64,000 nt of DNA from Talinum fruticosum (taxonomy: Eukaryota > Streptophyta > Magnoliopsida > Caryophyllales > Talinaceae). Below are positions 21,642 through 32,612 of this stretch, piece by piece (within the stretch, counting starts at the first letter, position 1; the number at the start of each line of letters is the position of its first letter). Under the pieces are notes generated by a model. It saw only the letters and a program-made list of their open reading frames with translations, ran no database searches and was not told where the DNA came from. The DNA lies in NCBI GenBank assembly GCA_021018815.1, contig JAITYX010000130.1, positions 310,001 through 374,000 of the forward strand, in the 5' to 3' direction. A program made the translations under genes and the position numbers.

Positions 21642-22440
21642 TGACTCGTGACCCAAACAACCCACCAGTCCCACACCCTAATCGCTCAATGCCTACGGGG
21701 GCCAATCCCGCGACGCTCCTCAAGCCGAGGACGCGGAATCGTCTCGCCGGTCTGCCGGCAACCGCCACACCCAGCCGGAGGGGTACGTCACCCTAGGGGC
21801 TCTCCGAACCTAATAGAGACCCTTAAAACAACCGTTGCACAACAAGTGCAAGAACAAGTACGAGCCACCATGGAACAACGAATGCCAATCATGCCCTTCC
21901 ATTATACCCCAACTCCTGGGTATGGCGCAACCCCTGGGAGGTCAGCCTGTTGGCCACTTCTCGGGCGGGATGCCTTCCCATGTGGCTCCAAGCATAGCCC
22001 ACCGAGGCCCCGACGACACTTATTCCTGAACAACCAAACGCCCGCCCACGAGGCACTATGAGGAGGGAGACGCTAGGGGACCATCGAAGCCAAGAGAGCT
22101 CTTCATAGAGCCAATGAAAATGTCGCAACATCCCATACGGCTTCAACCCCTACGCCACCCACAGCGAGCGTTCCGCCCGGTTTGAAGGCAATGCTCCAAG
22201 CACCGAGAGCAGGGGCCAAACCCCAAGGGAATAGAAGGACGGCCAGCCTCGGGCGATCGGCTACTCATGGTCGTGAGTCCTAACGAGCCTATGACGCTCT
22301 CAAACACGACCAAGGACGATCCAGTCGCTCAAGAGCGCGAGCGCTCGAGGGAGAGGCACCCGTGGCAATTGGCTATGAGAGGTCTCGAGAAGTCGAGAGG
22401 ACCACGCGCACCCCACCCCGATCCGAGAGAAGGAAGAGTC
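21642..22440 (+). pseudogene. gag remnant, core apparently deleted
   Basis: From the ATG at 21642 the frame starts MTRDPNNPPVPHPNRS, with a Pro/Arg-rich start, then breaks at stops. Later pieces include a helix-like IETLKTTVAQQVQEQV and Arg/Ser/Glu-rich linker sequence before the protease. I see neither the conserved retrotransposon gag core nor a CCHC zinc knuckle. The whole gag interval is only about 0.8 kb, short for a Tat-like element, so an internal deletion is likely. Confidence 0.6.
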
Positions 22441-22529
22441 CTTCCCCGGTGGAGGTTCCGCGTCATCAACCCCGCACCGTCCCTATTTCTCGGCTCCGAC
22501 TCGAGGCCGACCCAAGCATACTTTCAACC

Positions 22530-22911
22530 CCGCATGACGACCCCATGGTCATCACGTTGAAAATCTCGGACGCTATTATCCGGAGGGTCCTGGTGGATAC
22601 GGGCAGCTCGGTGGACATCATCACCTCGGAATGTTTGAACCAGTTGAAGTACAATCCTCGAACCTCATCCCCCTTGTAAATCCAATCCTTGGATTTGGGG
22701 GCGACGAGTGCATCCCCTTGGCATGATCCGCTCGCTAGTCGGGATCGGAGACAAGGCCCGAGGACGAAACATGGAAGTAAACTTTTTGGTGGTCGACGTG
22801 CCCTCCGCATACAATGTCATCGTCGGGCGTCCCACCCTCAACCAAAGCAAAGCAATCATCGCTCCATATCTTCTTCTCATGAAGTATGAGCTTGATGATG
22901 GATCCGTATGA
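22530..22911 (+). pseudogene. Retrotransposon aspartic protease (PR)
   Basis: The sequence ITLKISDAIIRRVLVDTGSS carries the catalytic D-T-G of retropepsins, followed by VDIITSECLNQL. After a frameshift it continues LGMIRSLVGIGDKARG, then NVIVGRPTLNQSKAI, the strand that closes the protease fold in Ty3/gypsy polyproteins. The enzyme would cut the Gag-Pol polyprotein. At least one frameshift (about 22680) separates the two halves. Confidence 0.85.
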
Positions 22912-23120
22912 GAGATCTACGGAGATCAAAAACAGCAAAGAAGTGTTATGTCGTAAGCCTTCGACCCTTAATGGCGAAGCGGATCGAAGAAGAAAAGGCC
23001 AAGGATGACCCCAAGGGCAAGAAACCAAAAGTAGAACTCCGGCCAAGATCCCCGAAACGATGATGGTTTGTCTCGCTACCACCGAGGACCATAGCAGGGA
23101 CCGACCTACACCTTCGGAAG

Positions 23121-24024
23121 ATGTCGAACTCATCCCTCTCGGAGGAAACCCGCCCTGACCGTTCCGTACAAGTGGGCAAGAACCTCCGCAAAGGGATCAA
23201 AGACGGCCTTATCCGACTCTTGAGAGACTTCAAAGATGTCTTCGCCTTTGGGCCCAAAGAAATGCCCGGGTTGAGCCCTAAGGTCATCGAGCACAAGTTG
23301 AATGTCGACCCCTCCTACAAGCCCGTTATCCAAAACGAAGACATCTAGGGGCGTAACGTAGCACGGCGGTGGCCGAAGAAGTTAAAAAGCTACTCGGAGG
23401 CGGGGTTCATCGAGAGTGCCACTACCCCAAGTGGATAGCCAATGTCGTCTTGGTGAAAAAATCGAACGGTACATGGAGAATGTGCGTCGATTTCACCGAC
23501 CTTAACAAAGCATGCCCAAAAGACAGCTATCCTTTACCAAAAATCGACAAACTCATCGATGCGACGGCGAGCCATGCCCTCCTCGGTTTCATGGATGCTT
23601 TTTCAGTGGTACCATCGGATACCATTATGCAAGGAAGATTAGGAGAGAACTGCCTTCATCACCGACCAAGGGCCGTATTGCTACAACGTGATGCCCTTCG
23701 GATTGAAAAACGCTGGAGCCACCTACCAAAGGCTGGTCAACATGATCTTTACCCACCTCATTGGGAAGACCATGGAGGTATATGTAGACGACATGATCGT
23801 CAAAAGCAAGGAGGACTTTGATCACATTTCCAACCTCCGGCGGACGTTCGAATCCTACGAAAGTATGGGATGAAGTCGAATCCCAAAAATGCACATTTGG
23901 AGTCAAGGCTGGAAGGTTCCTAGGCTTCATGATCAATCACAGAGGGATAGAAGCAAACCTCGACAAAGTGCAAGCTGTGCTCGACATGAAGTCCCCAAGG
24001 ACTATCAAGGAGGTTCGAAGTTAA
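23121..24024 (+). pseudogene. Reverse transcriptase (RT)
   Basis: Consecutive frames give DGLIRLLRDFKDVFAFGPKE, then KWIANVVLVKKSNGTWRMCV, FTDLNKACPKDSYPLPKID, MPFGLKNAGATYQRLVN and the active-site box VYVDDMIVKS (YVDD), ending GRFLGFMINHRGIEANLDK. This is a complete Ty3/gypsy RT in order, but it needs frame changes near 23350, 23620-23690 and 23870. FMDAFS stands where FMDAYSGYNQI would be expected, so the palm region around 23600-23640 has a small deletion or frameshift. Confidence 0.93.
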
Positions 24025-24029
24025 CAGGG

Positions 24030-24500
24030 TGCGTGGCCGCCCTCGGACGATTCATGTCAAGGTCCACAGACAAATGCCAACCCTTTTTCAAGGTGCTCAA
24101 GAAGAGAGTCAAGTTTGAGTGGGACGTTGAAGCGGAAGAAGCATTCTCCCAATTGAAGACATACTTGGCCCGGCTTCCAAAATCGCCAGTCCCACTTTGG
24201 GGAGCCCCTACTCATTTACCTTGCTGTCTCGGATCAAGCAATAAGTGCGAGTCCTCCTTGTGGAGTGAAAGAACGAGCAAATACCGGTGTATTACGTCGG
24301 CCATGCAATCACGGCGCCGAAGCTTCGCTACCTCGTGATTGAAAAATTTGCATATGCTCTCCTCTTGGCCAGCAGAAGCTACAACCTTACTTTGAGGCAT
24401 ATAAAGTGACGGTCCTTACCGACCAACCATTGAAGAACGTGTTACGAAGCTCGAAAGCTCCGGAAGAATGCTGAAGTGGGCCGTTGAACCGACCCCATAT
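24030..24500 (+). pseudogene. Ty3/gypsy RNase H (RH)
   Basis: Follows RT directly. Readable pieces include LKKRVKFEWDVEAEEAFSQL, PVYYVGHAITAP and LRYLVIEKFAYALLLASR, matching the linker and RNase H domain of plant Ty3/gypsy polyproteins. They are split over several frames. Confidence 0.7.
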
Positions 24501-24509
24501 GGCCTGGAC

Positions 24510-25140
24510 TTTGAACCCCGAAGAGCTATCAAAGCGCAAGCATTAGCAGACTTTATAGCGAGAATGCTCACACCCAAGCCACCCCTACCATCCCAAGACG
24601 AATGTTGGACCCTCTACGTAGACGGTTCAGCAACCAAAGATGGAAGTGGGGTGGGGTTGGTCATCACTTCGCCAACGGGGAACAATTCGAACACGCACTT
24701 AAGTTCACGTTCAAGGCCTCCAACAATGAAGCAGAATATGAGGCCCTCCTAGCAGGCATAGACCTCGTTATGCGGCGAGAACGAGCTCCGTGAAGGCCTA
24801 CTCCGATTCCCAGCTTGTAGTCTCCCAGCTGAATGGAGAATACGAGGCACGGGACGAGGACATGATAGCATATCGCCGAAAGGTCAAAGAAGCGGCAGGA
24901 CGGCTCCAAGCACTTCGAAATCCTTCATGTGTCCCGCTCGAGAGAATAGACAAGCCGATGCCCTCTCCAAACTCGCCAGCTCCTCGGCCGACGGGCAGCC
25001 AAAGAAGATTTAATGGGAGATACTTGGAGAGAGAAGTATTGATGTTAAAGAAATCATGTGGTCGGACGAGAGCAACACTTGGATGGATCCCCTCATCAAC
25101 TACCTGTCCAAGGGGAACTTCCGTAAGATAGCAAAGAAGC
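24510..25140 (+). pseudogene. Second, archaeal-type RNase H (aRH), a Tat-lineage hallmark
   Basis: After a spacer (KAQALADFIARM) comes CWTLYVDGSATKDGSGVGLV with the first catalytic Asp. Next is FKASNNEAEYEALLAGIDL with catalytic Glu and conserved N-N-x-A-E-Y-E-A-L, then KAYSDSQLVVSQLNGEYEA with S-D-S-Q-L. This domain is extra to the normal RH and is known from the Tat branch of Ty3/gypsy elements. Frame breaks occur near 24660 and 24790. Confidence 0.88.
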
Positions 25141-25144
25141 GAGC

Positions 25145-26320
25145 ATGTTAAGAAGAGAGCTGAATGGTTCGTTTACTATGGGGAGCACTCTACAAGAAGG
25201 CACACTCCCAACCCCTGCTCCGTTGCATTCCGCCGGAAATAGGTCGAAAGTTCTCGAAGAAATTCATGAAGGGGTGTGTAGCTCGCATATAGGCGGAAGG
25301 GCGCTCGCAGCAAAGGCCCTACGAACCGGATACTATTGGCCATCCTTGCGAGAAGACTCGATGGACCTGGTGAGAAAATGTGACAAATGCCAAAAATTTG
25401 CTCCCGTGCCAAAGCGCCCGCCTACCGAGCCGACTCCCATCCAATCGCCCCTTCCTTTTGCAAAATGGGGGATGGACATCCTGGGCCCATTCCCCAAAGC
25501 CACGGGTCAGCGCAAGTATTTGTTCATAGCGGTGGATTATTTCACTCAATGGATAGAGGCGGAAGCCGTTGCCTCGATCACCGAGAAAGAAGTGCGCAAA
25601 TTCATTTGGAAGAACATAATCACCCGGTTCGGCGTCCCAGGGCAATGATATTTGACAATGGGCGGCAGTTCAACACCGACAAGGTGCGGGATTACCTCGC
25701 CCAATATGGTTGCCGGGCCCGCTTCACGGCCGTGGCCCATCCCCGAGCCAACGGCCAAGCCGAGTCGGCCAACAAGGTCATACTTAACGGCCTTAAGAAG
25801 AGGCTAGACGATGCCAAGGGAAAATAGGCGGACAAGTTGTCGGCCGTCTTATGGTCCATCGGGACCACAGAGAAGTCAGCCACCGGAGAAACGCCCTTCA
25901 TGCTAGTATACGGATCGGAAGCCGTGCTCCTGGTCGAAGTAGCCCTTCACACCCACCGCCTCACAAAATTTCGGGAGGAGTCTAACAACGTGGGCCCTCA
26001 GGAGGCCCTTGACTTGCTCCCGATGGTTCGAGGAGATAGCTGTCTCCGTGAGGCCATAACCAAATTGAAAATGGCAAGAGCCTACAACGAAGGGTGAAAG
26101 GGAGAGATCTCAAAGTTGGCGACCTGGTTTTGCGAAAAATCGAACCTATAGGGAAGGCGGCGGAAGACGGCAAGCTCACGGCTAACTCGGGAAGGGCCGT
26201 ACATCATTCACGAGGTAGTCCGCCCGGGGACCTACAGAGTTGGCCACCCTCGAAGGAGCGGACATTCCCGAGCATGACATAGCAACAACTTGAAGAAGTA
26301 CTTCATCTAAGTACTAGGAA
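25145..26320 (+). pseudogene. Integrase (INT)
   Basis: The N-terminal zinc region reads HEGVCSSHIGGRALAAKAL followed by CDKCQKFAP (HHCC type). The DDE core gives WGMDILGPFPKATGQRKYLF, then IFDNGRQFNTDKVRDYLAQ and HPRANGQAESANKVILNGL, with the D, D and E positions present. The C-terminal part runs TPFMLVYGSEAVLLVEV to DLKVGDLVLRKIEP. One frameshift (about 25645) and a stop (25825-25827, TAG) break it. It ends near YFI just before 26310. Confidence 0.93.
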
Positions 26321-27385
26321 GCGACCTTTGTATACGAGTACAAGCTTACAGGCTGGCGTGGGAGCCTTTCTTTAAAGACCCACCCAGCCTAAGTCCCAAA
26401 AAATGTTGTAAAGGAATCGACCACGATTGACGCGACTTTTCCGAAAGCGCTCAACGGGGCACACATTCTCTCTCTCTCTCTTGTAACGAACTTCGATCTT
26501 CTATGTTAATATAATGAGCACATTTTCTGCAACTTTACGACTCATGTCTTATTTTAAGTCGATTTTGGAATGTGAATAGGGGCTAATACGATCCCCTATA
26601 AGAACTAAATTTTCAATCTCTCTTGTTGTATATTTTACCTTAACCGAAGTTGGGGGCATGGCTGGGGCTAATTCGAACCCCTAAGACTTACAACCCTTCG
26701 GTCCCCCTTGTTGTATTCTCTCGAACTTAGTTAAAGTTAGAAGAAAGCGTATGGGTTACTATTAACTCTTATGACAACTACATTGTAAAATTCTATTCTT
26801 GTGCGTTTTGCTTGTACCGATTTTGGGGGCAATACTAGGGGCTAATGCAATCCCCTAAGATAGCCAAAGATTGCCAAAGTCAAAAGATGATCATATACAA
26901 GAAATGACAAGGAAAATCGGCAACAACCAAAAGAAACAACGAAGCAAGCATCAAACAAAGCATCGAATAGGCATCCAAGCGAGCATCAAATAAACATCGA
27001 GTAAACACACAAGCAGGCATCAAGCAAGGGATACCAAGGAATAAAGTTTAAGGCAAAATGAACCCAAAGTAGCGAAGTATCAAGCTATACGGCACGCGAG
27101 CCATTCAAAAACACATGACATGCAAGCCATCAAAAGCAATCCTAAGGATTGGGAAGGGGAAGAGGAATGGAGGCTACTCCTCGGGGCCGTCCTCGGCCCG
27201 GTTATCGGCTCCGTCCGCGGGAGGAATCTCACCATCCTCGGGAGTGCTCTCGGCTGGGAGTCCGATCGTGAGGCAAAGGCCTCGAGTAAAGACTAGAGGC
27301 GTAAGCCAGCCACTGCTCTAGCCCCTCCGGTTCCTCGCTCAAGCCCGGAGAAACCAACACAAGAAGCTTCCGAAGAGACGCATCC
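26320..27385 (+). other. Non-coding spacer between integrase and the antisense gene, with short repeats
   Basis: Three diverged copies of a TTGGGGGCAxxxCTAGGGGCTAAT...CCCCTAA motif occur at about 26575, 26648 and 26823. A degenerate AGCATCAAACAAAGCATCGA repeat fills 26940-27020. A CTCTCTCTCTC tract lies at 26467-26480. No protein could be read. Confidence 0.5.
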
Positions 27386-29801
27386 CTAGGCTGCGGCGTC
27401 TATCTCTCGTGCGGACTCAAAGCGCGACCTCCAACTACGAGCCTTCTCGCGGGCAGCTCTAACACGAGCCTCGAGGTCTCGCTCTTTCCCTTGAGCGACC
27501 TCCAACTCAGCCTTCGTGGTCTCAAGTTGTGCCTTCGAGATCCCTCTCGCGTTCCGGGAAGCCCCCAGCTGGGCCTTTAACTTGCTCACTTCCCTTGGAA
27601 TCGATCGGCCTCATCCTTCTTCTCCTTCGAGAGCTTCCTCAAAGAGCCCCGAAGAGAAGATACCTCCTCCTCAAGACTTGAGAAGAAGGATCGAGACTCT
27701 ATAGCCTCCATAACCTTGATGAGAGCTCGTGGAATGAAAGAATTAGAATCCGAAAAGCAAAGAAAATACAAGTATAGGGAAAGTTATGCACTACCTCAAC
27801 CGCTGATGGATCGACGCGGCGGAAGCCGGAGAAGCAACGTCCTTATGAGAACCGTCGCCGTATGTCCTCGGAAGGTTGCCCGCCGAGATGGCCTTGGTGT
27901 TCGGGTCGGCACTCGAAAACGGCGAGGCCGGAGGCCCGAGCATACCTCCTTGCCGCTCGTGCTAGGAGTCGCTCCCTCGGGGAGGAGAGGTCTAAGCGCC
28001 CCTCGAGCGCTTGCTCGAGTTAGACGACCCGCGCACCGCCTGGCCCCCACCTTAATGCTTGAATCGAGGCGACGTCGACTTTTCTCGGCTGGGGAGGACA
28101 AGCCTATGACAAAAATATAATGTTAGCATGAAGTCAAAGGTTCAACACAAAGGATCCGACAAGGAGTGTAAGGCTCACCGTGGGAGGTCTACTGCCGCAC
28201 CCCTTGAAAATGCCGACCTTTGGGACGGCGACAGCTGAGAACGCAGCTCCGATGCTTTCCCTTACCTCTGCTACGTGGCGTCTTTGCTTTGGGGAGAAGG
28301 ATCCGTATCCCGATCACCCTGCGGTCGTGAGGAGTTCCGGCCATGGCCTTGGACAAGAGAGCCCTTGCTTGATCTGCGAAAAACAAACCAAGGTCGAGTC
28401 GGTTTGAAACATGAACAAAAACAAGCATGAGGTGGAACAAGTACCTCGTGGAAGTTTCGGATCGAAAGCCAATCCCGCGGCGACAAGGAACAAGTTCTTC
28501 TTGAAATACTCCCTCTTAGGAAGCTAGTGGGAAGGAAGCCTTTCTTTCTTTCCTTCAATCGTTGGATGGGGTACCTCTCGGGTGCGAAAGTACTCCACTG
28601 CGGCGTACACCTCGGAACGATAAACCGCGCGGAGAGTACCGGGCATCTTGACGATTTCCTCCTCATCACTCCAAGCGGGGACATCCCACTCCCCATTCAA
28701 CTTTTCTGCAAAGAGAAACTCATACTTCCACCTATGGATCGACGAAGCCCTACCCAAGGCGATTATGTATCCTCTCTTGTTTGGAAAGTTGTACCACCCT
28801 CGCTCACCATCTAACGAGACGCTCTTTTGAAAGTCGTGAAGGAGGGAGAACAATTCTAAGCTACGGGGAGGTCTTTTATTTCACATGTGGCGATAAACGA
28901 ACAAATCGAGCGCCACGAGTTGGGGACAATCTGGGCCAGGGCCAGGTTGAACTTATTGCATATTGATACAACTAAAGGATGGAGTGGAAACCGTACCCCA
29001 CCATCGAGCGTCGCTTTATAAAGGCGCGGCACCCTTGAGGGGGACTTGGCCGTGTCCCACTCCAACGGGACCAGGATCCTATAACTATCGGGGATGAGAT
29101 ATTGGCCAAAGAGCCTTGACGCCTGTACCATGTCATTCGCAAGCGGGGATCGATGAAGTGAGAACCCGGACCATCACTAGGGTCCGACCTCTCGAGCAAC
29201 GACTCAACTAAGTCCTCCGCCCCATGAAGTGGTGTAAAAGACGAGATGGCCTCGTCATCTAAAGAAATGTCTAAGGATGGGGAGTTACCTTTGGAATACC
29301 CATCCCGCGAGGAGCTCATCCATGGTCTTGGGTGTATAGGTGGCCTTAATCCTAGCCATAGTCCCGCTATCGGAATCCTGCAAGGCACAACCCGTAAATG
29401 TCACATGTCCTCAAAGACCATGACTCCTTTTAACCTCCCAGCGATAAACCACCTCACGGGAACAGCTATTGAGGCCGGGAGTGGGGGACCTTTCATAAAG
29501 GGAATCGAAGTCGTGGGTAAGCGCGACCAAAGGGATGGCCTCCGCAAGCTGCGCTAGGCGCCAAGACTTGCCGCCACGGCACGCGACTAGCTATGGTTAA
29601 CTCTCGAGAGGCTATGTCGGGGTGATTATCAAGGTTTACGGAAACCTCCAAGTTAGTAGACACAACCACTCCTAGAGACTCCCTCCCTACAACACCATCA
29701 TAACTACACCCATCCACGGGGCACAACGAGTCTCTATCCGAGGCACAATTACTTGACAAACTATCATAATGGCTCGCAACAGTATCCTTGGAGCTACCCA
29801 T
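27386..29801 (-). pseudogene. Antisense gene 1 of the Tat-like element (putative gypsy-type transposon domain plus coiled coil)
   Basis: On the minus strand, from ATG 29801-29799 (MGSSKDTVASHYDSLSS), exon-like pieces follow in order: ARIKATYTPKTMDELLAG after a CTTGCAG acceptor; GVRFPLHPLVVSICNKFNLA with LAQIVPNSWR (28856-29131); GWYNFPNKRGYIIALG and HRWKYEFLFAEKLNGEWD (28524-28853); then a C-terminal coiled coil (EEEVSSLRGSLRKLSKEKK; TTKAELEVAQGKERDLEARV, 27386-27771). The middle block resembles the Pfam 'putative gypsy type transposon' family (PF04195), known from opposite-strand ORFs of Tat-lineage elements. Frames change between pieces, partly from likely introns and partly from decay. Function is unknown; a DNA- or protein-binding role is a guess. 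Confidence 0.75.
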
Positions 29802-29982
29802 TATCCTAAGGCATGCATCTACTTGAATATTCAAACTACAAGTGGGTTATTCGAAGATATACCTCAAAATTCGATGAAGGTAATGAATGCTCGAGTCCAG
29901 TCCGAAGGCTCCTTCCAAGTGCTATCTACCTCACTTTGGGAATTGTTTTGTGAATGATAAAGAGAAGCACCCGAGAGACGGG

Positions 29983-29989
29983 TTATATA
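29983..29989 (-). promoter_or_regulatory. TATA box of antisense gene 1
   Basis: On the minus strand the sequence reads CTCTATATAACCCG, a near-consensus plant TATA box. It lies about 185 bases upstream of the MGSSKD start codon, giving a leader of roughly 150 nt. Confidence 0.6.
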
Positions 29990-30134
29990 GAGCTCCCTTC
30001 CCGATCGGTCGGAATCGGCCACAATCGCACCGCCTCCTCGCACAAGACCGAATTTAAAAATTCGAAATTCAAAATTCGAATTAACAAATTCCGGTTTCCC
30101 GTTCAAGCAAAAGTTAAATAAAAAATAATAAACT

Positions 30135-30218
30135 AAAATTCCTAGGGTTAGGGTAGGGTTTCTAGGGTTAGGGTAGGGTTTCTAGGGTTTTAGGGTTTTC
30201 GGGTTTTTGGGGTTTTTA
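30135..30218. repeat. Telomere-like repeat patch
   Basis: Repeated units such as CTAGGGTTAGGGTAGGGTTT and TTTTAGGGTTTTCGGG resemble the plant telomere unit TTTAGGG but are irregular. It sits inside the retrotransposon, so it is not evidence of a chromosome end. Confidence 0.8.
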
Positions 30219-30219
30219 G

Positions 30220-31560
30220 CTAGGCTAAGGGTTCGGTAGGGCTCGGGGCTAGGGGTCGGGGTGAGGGCTCTGGGGAGGGGTCGGGGTGAGGGGTCGGTCT
30301 CGGGAGGACCGAGTCCAAGTGGGGAGGTGAGGGAGAGAGGGAGTTAGCGCGAGGGAGAGCCGAGTAGTGTAGGTGCGCCGCGAGAGCGTGAGAGGAGGAG
30401 TCGGGGTGAGGGGTCGGGGGAGGGGTCGGGGTGGGGGTCGGGGAGGGGTCGGGGTGGGGGTCGGTCTCGGAAGGACCGAGTCCAAGTGGGGAGGTGAGGA
30501 GAGAGAGTCGGCGAGAGGGAGAGCCGAGAGTAGCGCGGGTGCGCAGCGGGAGAGCGAGGGAGGAGGAGGGGTCGGTCTCGGGGTGAGGGTGAGGGTCGGT
30601 CTCGGGAGGACCGAGTCCGAGCGTGAGGGTAGGGTCGGTCTCGGCAGGACCGAGTCCAAGCGAGAGAGGGCAGAGCGCGAGAGAGCATGAGAGCAGAGTG
30701 CCGAGAGAGCGAGGGGAGGGGAGGGGTCGGTTCAAGGGCTCGGGGTGGCGGGTCGGGACGGGGGTCGGTCCGGGCTGACCGAGTCCGGGTGAGAGCCGGT
30801 GAGGGAGAGAGAGAGCGTGAGAGCAGAGAGAGAGAGAGCGTGCAAGAGAGGTCGAGAGGGGTCGGTTTCGGGCCGAGGCGAGTGCTTGGTCCCGGAGTCG
30901 GGTTAGGCTGTCGGCACTGGGGGTAGTGGCCCGGCCGAGTGCAATGTGGGGGTGGGGGTAGCCGCAAAACAGGGGGCCGAGAGGGGATGGGGTGAGCGAA
31001 GGCGAGGGGAGGAGTCGGGACCGGGGTGGGGAGGGGCGAGTAGCACCTAGAGAGGGGGAGGGTGTACACGGGTTTGGTGGCGAGTAGCAGCGGTAGCCGG
31101 AGGGGGAGGGGTGAGTTGCAGCAGCAGCGAGGCGAAGGAGAGGGGCACGACAGTAGCGGCGCAGCAAGCGGGGGCTAGGGCAAGGGGAGAGGGAGAGGCG
31201 GGAGGGGAGTTCGAAAGAGCGGGCCAAGTGAGGGGAGAGCGGGCCTAGGAGGGGGAGATAGCCGCGGGAATAAGAGAGAGCCGAGGGGAGGGAGAGTAGG
31301 CCAAGGTGGAGGAAGGCCCAGCGAGGAGAGAGAGAGCCGAGGGCGGGGAGAGTGGGCCAAGGTGGAGGAAGGCCCAGCGAGGAGAGAGAGAGCCGAGGGG
31401 AGGGGAGTGGGCCAAGGTGGAGGAAGGCCCAACAAGGGAGAGAGGGAGCCGAGGGGAGGGAGAGTAGGCCGCGGGTGTGAGAGAGTAGGCCCAGCGAGGT
31501 TAGCGAGAGAGTGGGCCGAGAGGAGGAGTGCAAGCGAGCAAGATGAGTGATCGGTTTTAG
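30220..31560. repeat. Long G-rich low-complexity tract with tandem units
   Basis: The + strand is almost free of T and dominated by GGGGTCGGGG, GAGAGAGAGCGAG and similar motifs. The unit GGACCGAGTCCAAG recurs near 30308, 30474, 30608 and 30648 with spacing of about 40-165. A unit of about 56 bases built on GGGCCAAGGTGGAGGAAGGC repeats at 31290-31460. Because the minus strand lacks stops, it gives an open frame of 437 codons (30220-31533), but the translation is only Pro/Ser/Leu/Thr repeats. GGGG runs could form G-quadruplexes. Confidence 0.9.
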
Positions 31561-31841
31561 AAGCCGTCTTTAGGGGTCGGGTTTAGGAGTCTTCAAAAAA
31601 AAACAAAAAAATCATCACTCACAAAAATTGCAAGAGTTGCAAAAACAAAATGAGCAAGGCCCGAACGCTCATCGTGCAACGACTTAGCCTCCAGGGGCTA
31701 ACAAGTCACATCTCTACCCTCACAAGGGGCTATCCTTTAGGGTTCGAAGTCGGTTTCACTCAGCAAAACTCGGCCTCCTGGAGCCGAAAATCGCACTCTC
31801 GAGTCCCATAAGGTGGTACCCTTCAAGAGCTTTCTCTCAAG

Positions 31842-32310
31842 CACTTTCAAGCCTCCGGGAGCTGAAAGGTCGCGCAAAGACCCATTCCATCATGGGCACT
31901 CGCACTCCTAACGGAAGGTTGGGGGTCGCGTTCTCCGTGGGATGTTCCCTAGCGAGACTCACGCACTTTCGAACCTTCGGGAATCGAAAGGTCGCGCAAA
32001 GACCCATTCCGTCATGGGCATCGACGCACTTTCGAACCTTCAGGAATCGAAAGGTCGCGCAAAACCCATTCCAGGCATTCACGCACTTTTGAACCTTCGG
32101 GAATCGAAAGGTCGCGCAAAAACCCATTCCGTCATGAGAACTCACGCACTTTCGAACCTCCAAGAATCGAAAGGTCGCGTAAAGACCCATTCCGTCATGG
32201 GCACTTGTACTCCTAACTTAAAGTTAGGAGGTCGCATTCGTCGTGGGATGTCCCCTAGTGAGATATCCATACTCAAGCACTTTCAAACCTACGGGAGCTG
32301 AAAGGTCGCT
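31842..32310 (+). repeat. Tandem repeat of about 63 bp
   Basis: Units starting CGCACTTTCGAACC occur at 31962, 32025, 32082 and 32145, each followed by GAATCGAAAGGTCGCGCAAA and ACCCATTCCGTCATG. More diverged half-units flank them at 31842 and 32275. The second unit is six bases shorter. This is non-coding tail of the retrotransposon. Confidence 0.92.
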
Positions 32311-32415
32311 CAAAAATTTCTTTCTAAGCCAAGGGGCCAAGTAAAAATCATTCTTCACAACAAAACATCAACGACAAGACAGAAGCGAAGAAAAGCAAAG
32401 TTAACGAAGCGAACT

Positions 32416-32452
32416 TCATTCATTCATTCATTCATTCATTCATTCATTCATT
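32416..32452. repeat. (CATT)n microsatellite
   Basis: About nine uninterrupted CATT units. Confidence 0.97.
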
Positions 32453-32612
32453 ACAACAAGAGCGTGCAACGCTCCATTACGAAGAAGCGAAGCATCTAAA
32501 AGTTAAAGATACTACGCTACAACGCAATTACATCACTATGTTACAACACTATAGTGACCTTACTACGACACCGATACACTAATTGGACGAAAAGATAGCA
32601 ACGACCTTCATT

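Noticed and set aside
27716..28120. 134-codon + strand frame rich in Arg
   Set aside because: It lies opposite the antisense gene 1 coiled-coil and linker region and has no recognisable domain.
30135..30218. True telomere or chromosome end
   Set aside because: The repeats are irregular, short and embedded inside a retrotransposon.
30220..31533. 437-codon minus-strand open frame
   Set aside because: The translation is repetitive Pro/Ser/Leu/Thr with no domain. The frame is open because the tract almost lacks T on the + strand, so stop codons cannot occur. It overlaps similar frames in other phases.
31842..32310. CRISPR array
   Set aside because: The units are directly adjacent copies of one sequence with no unique spacers, in plant DNA.
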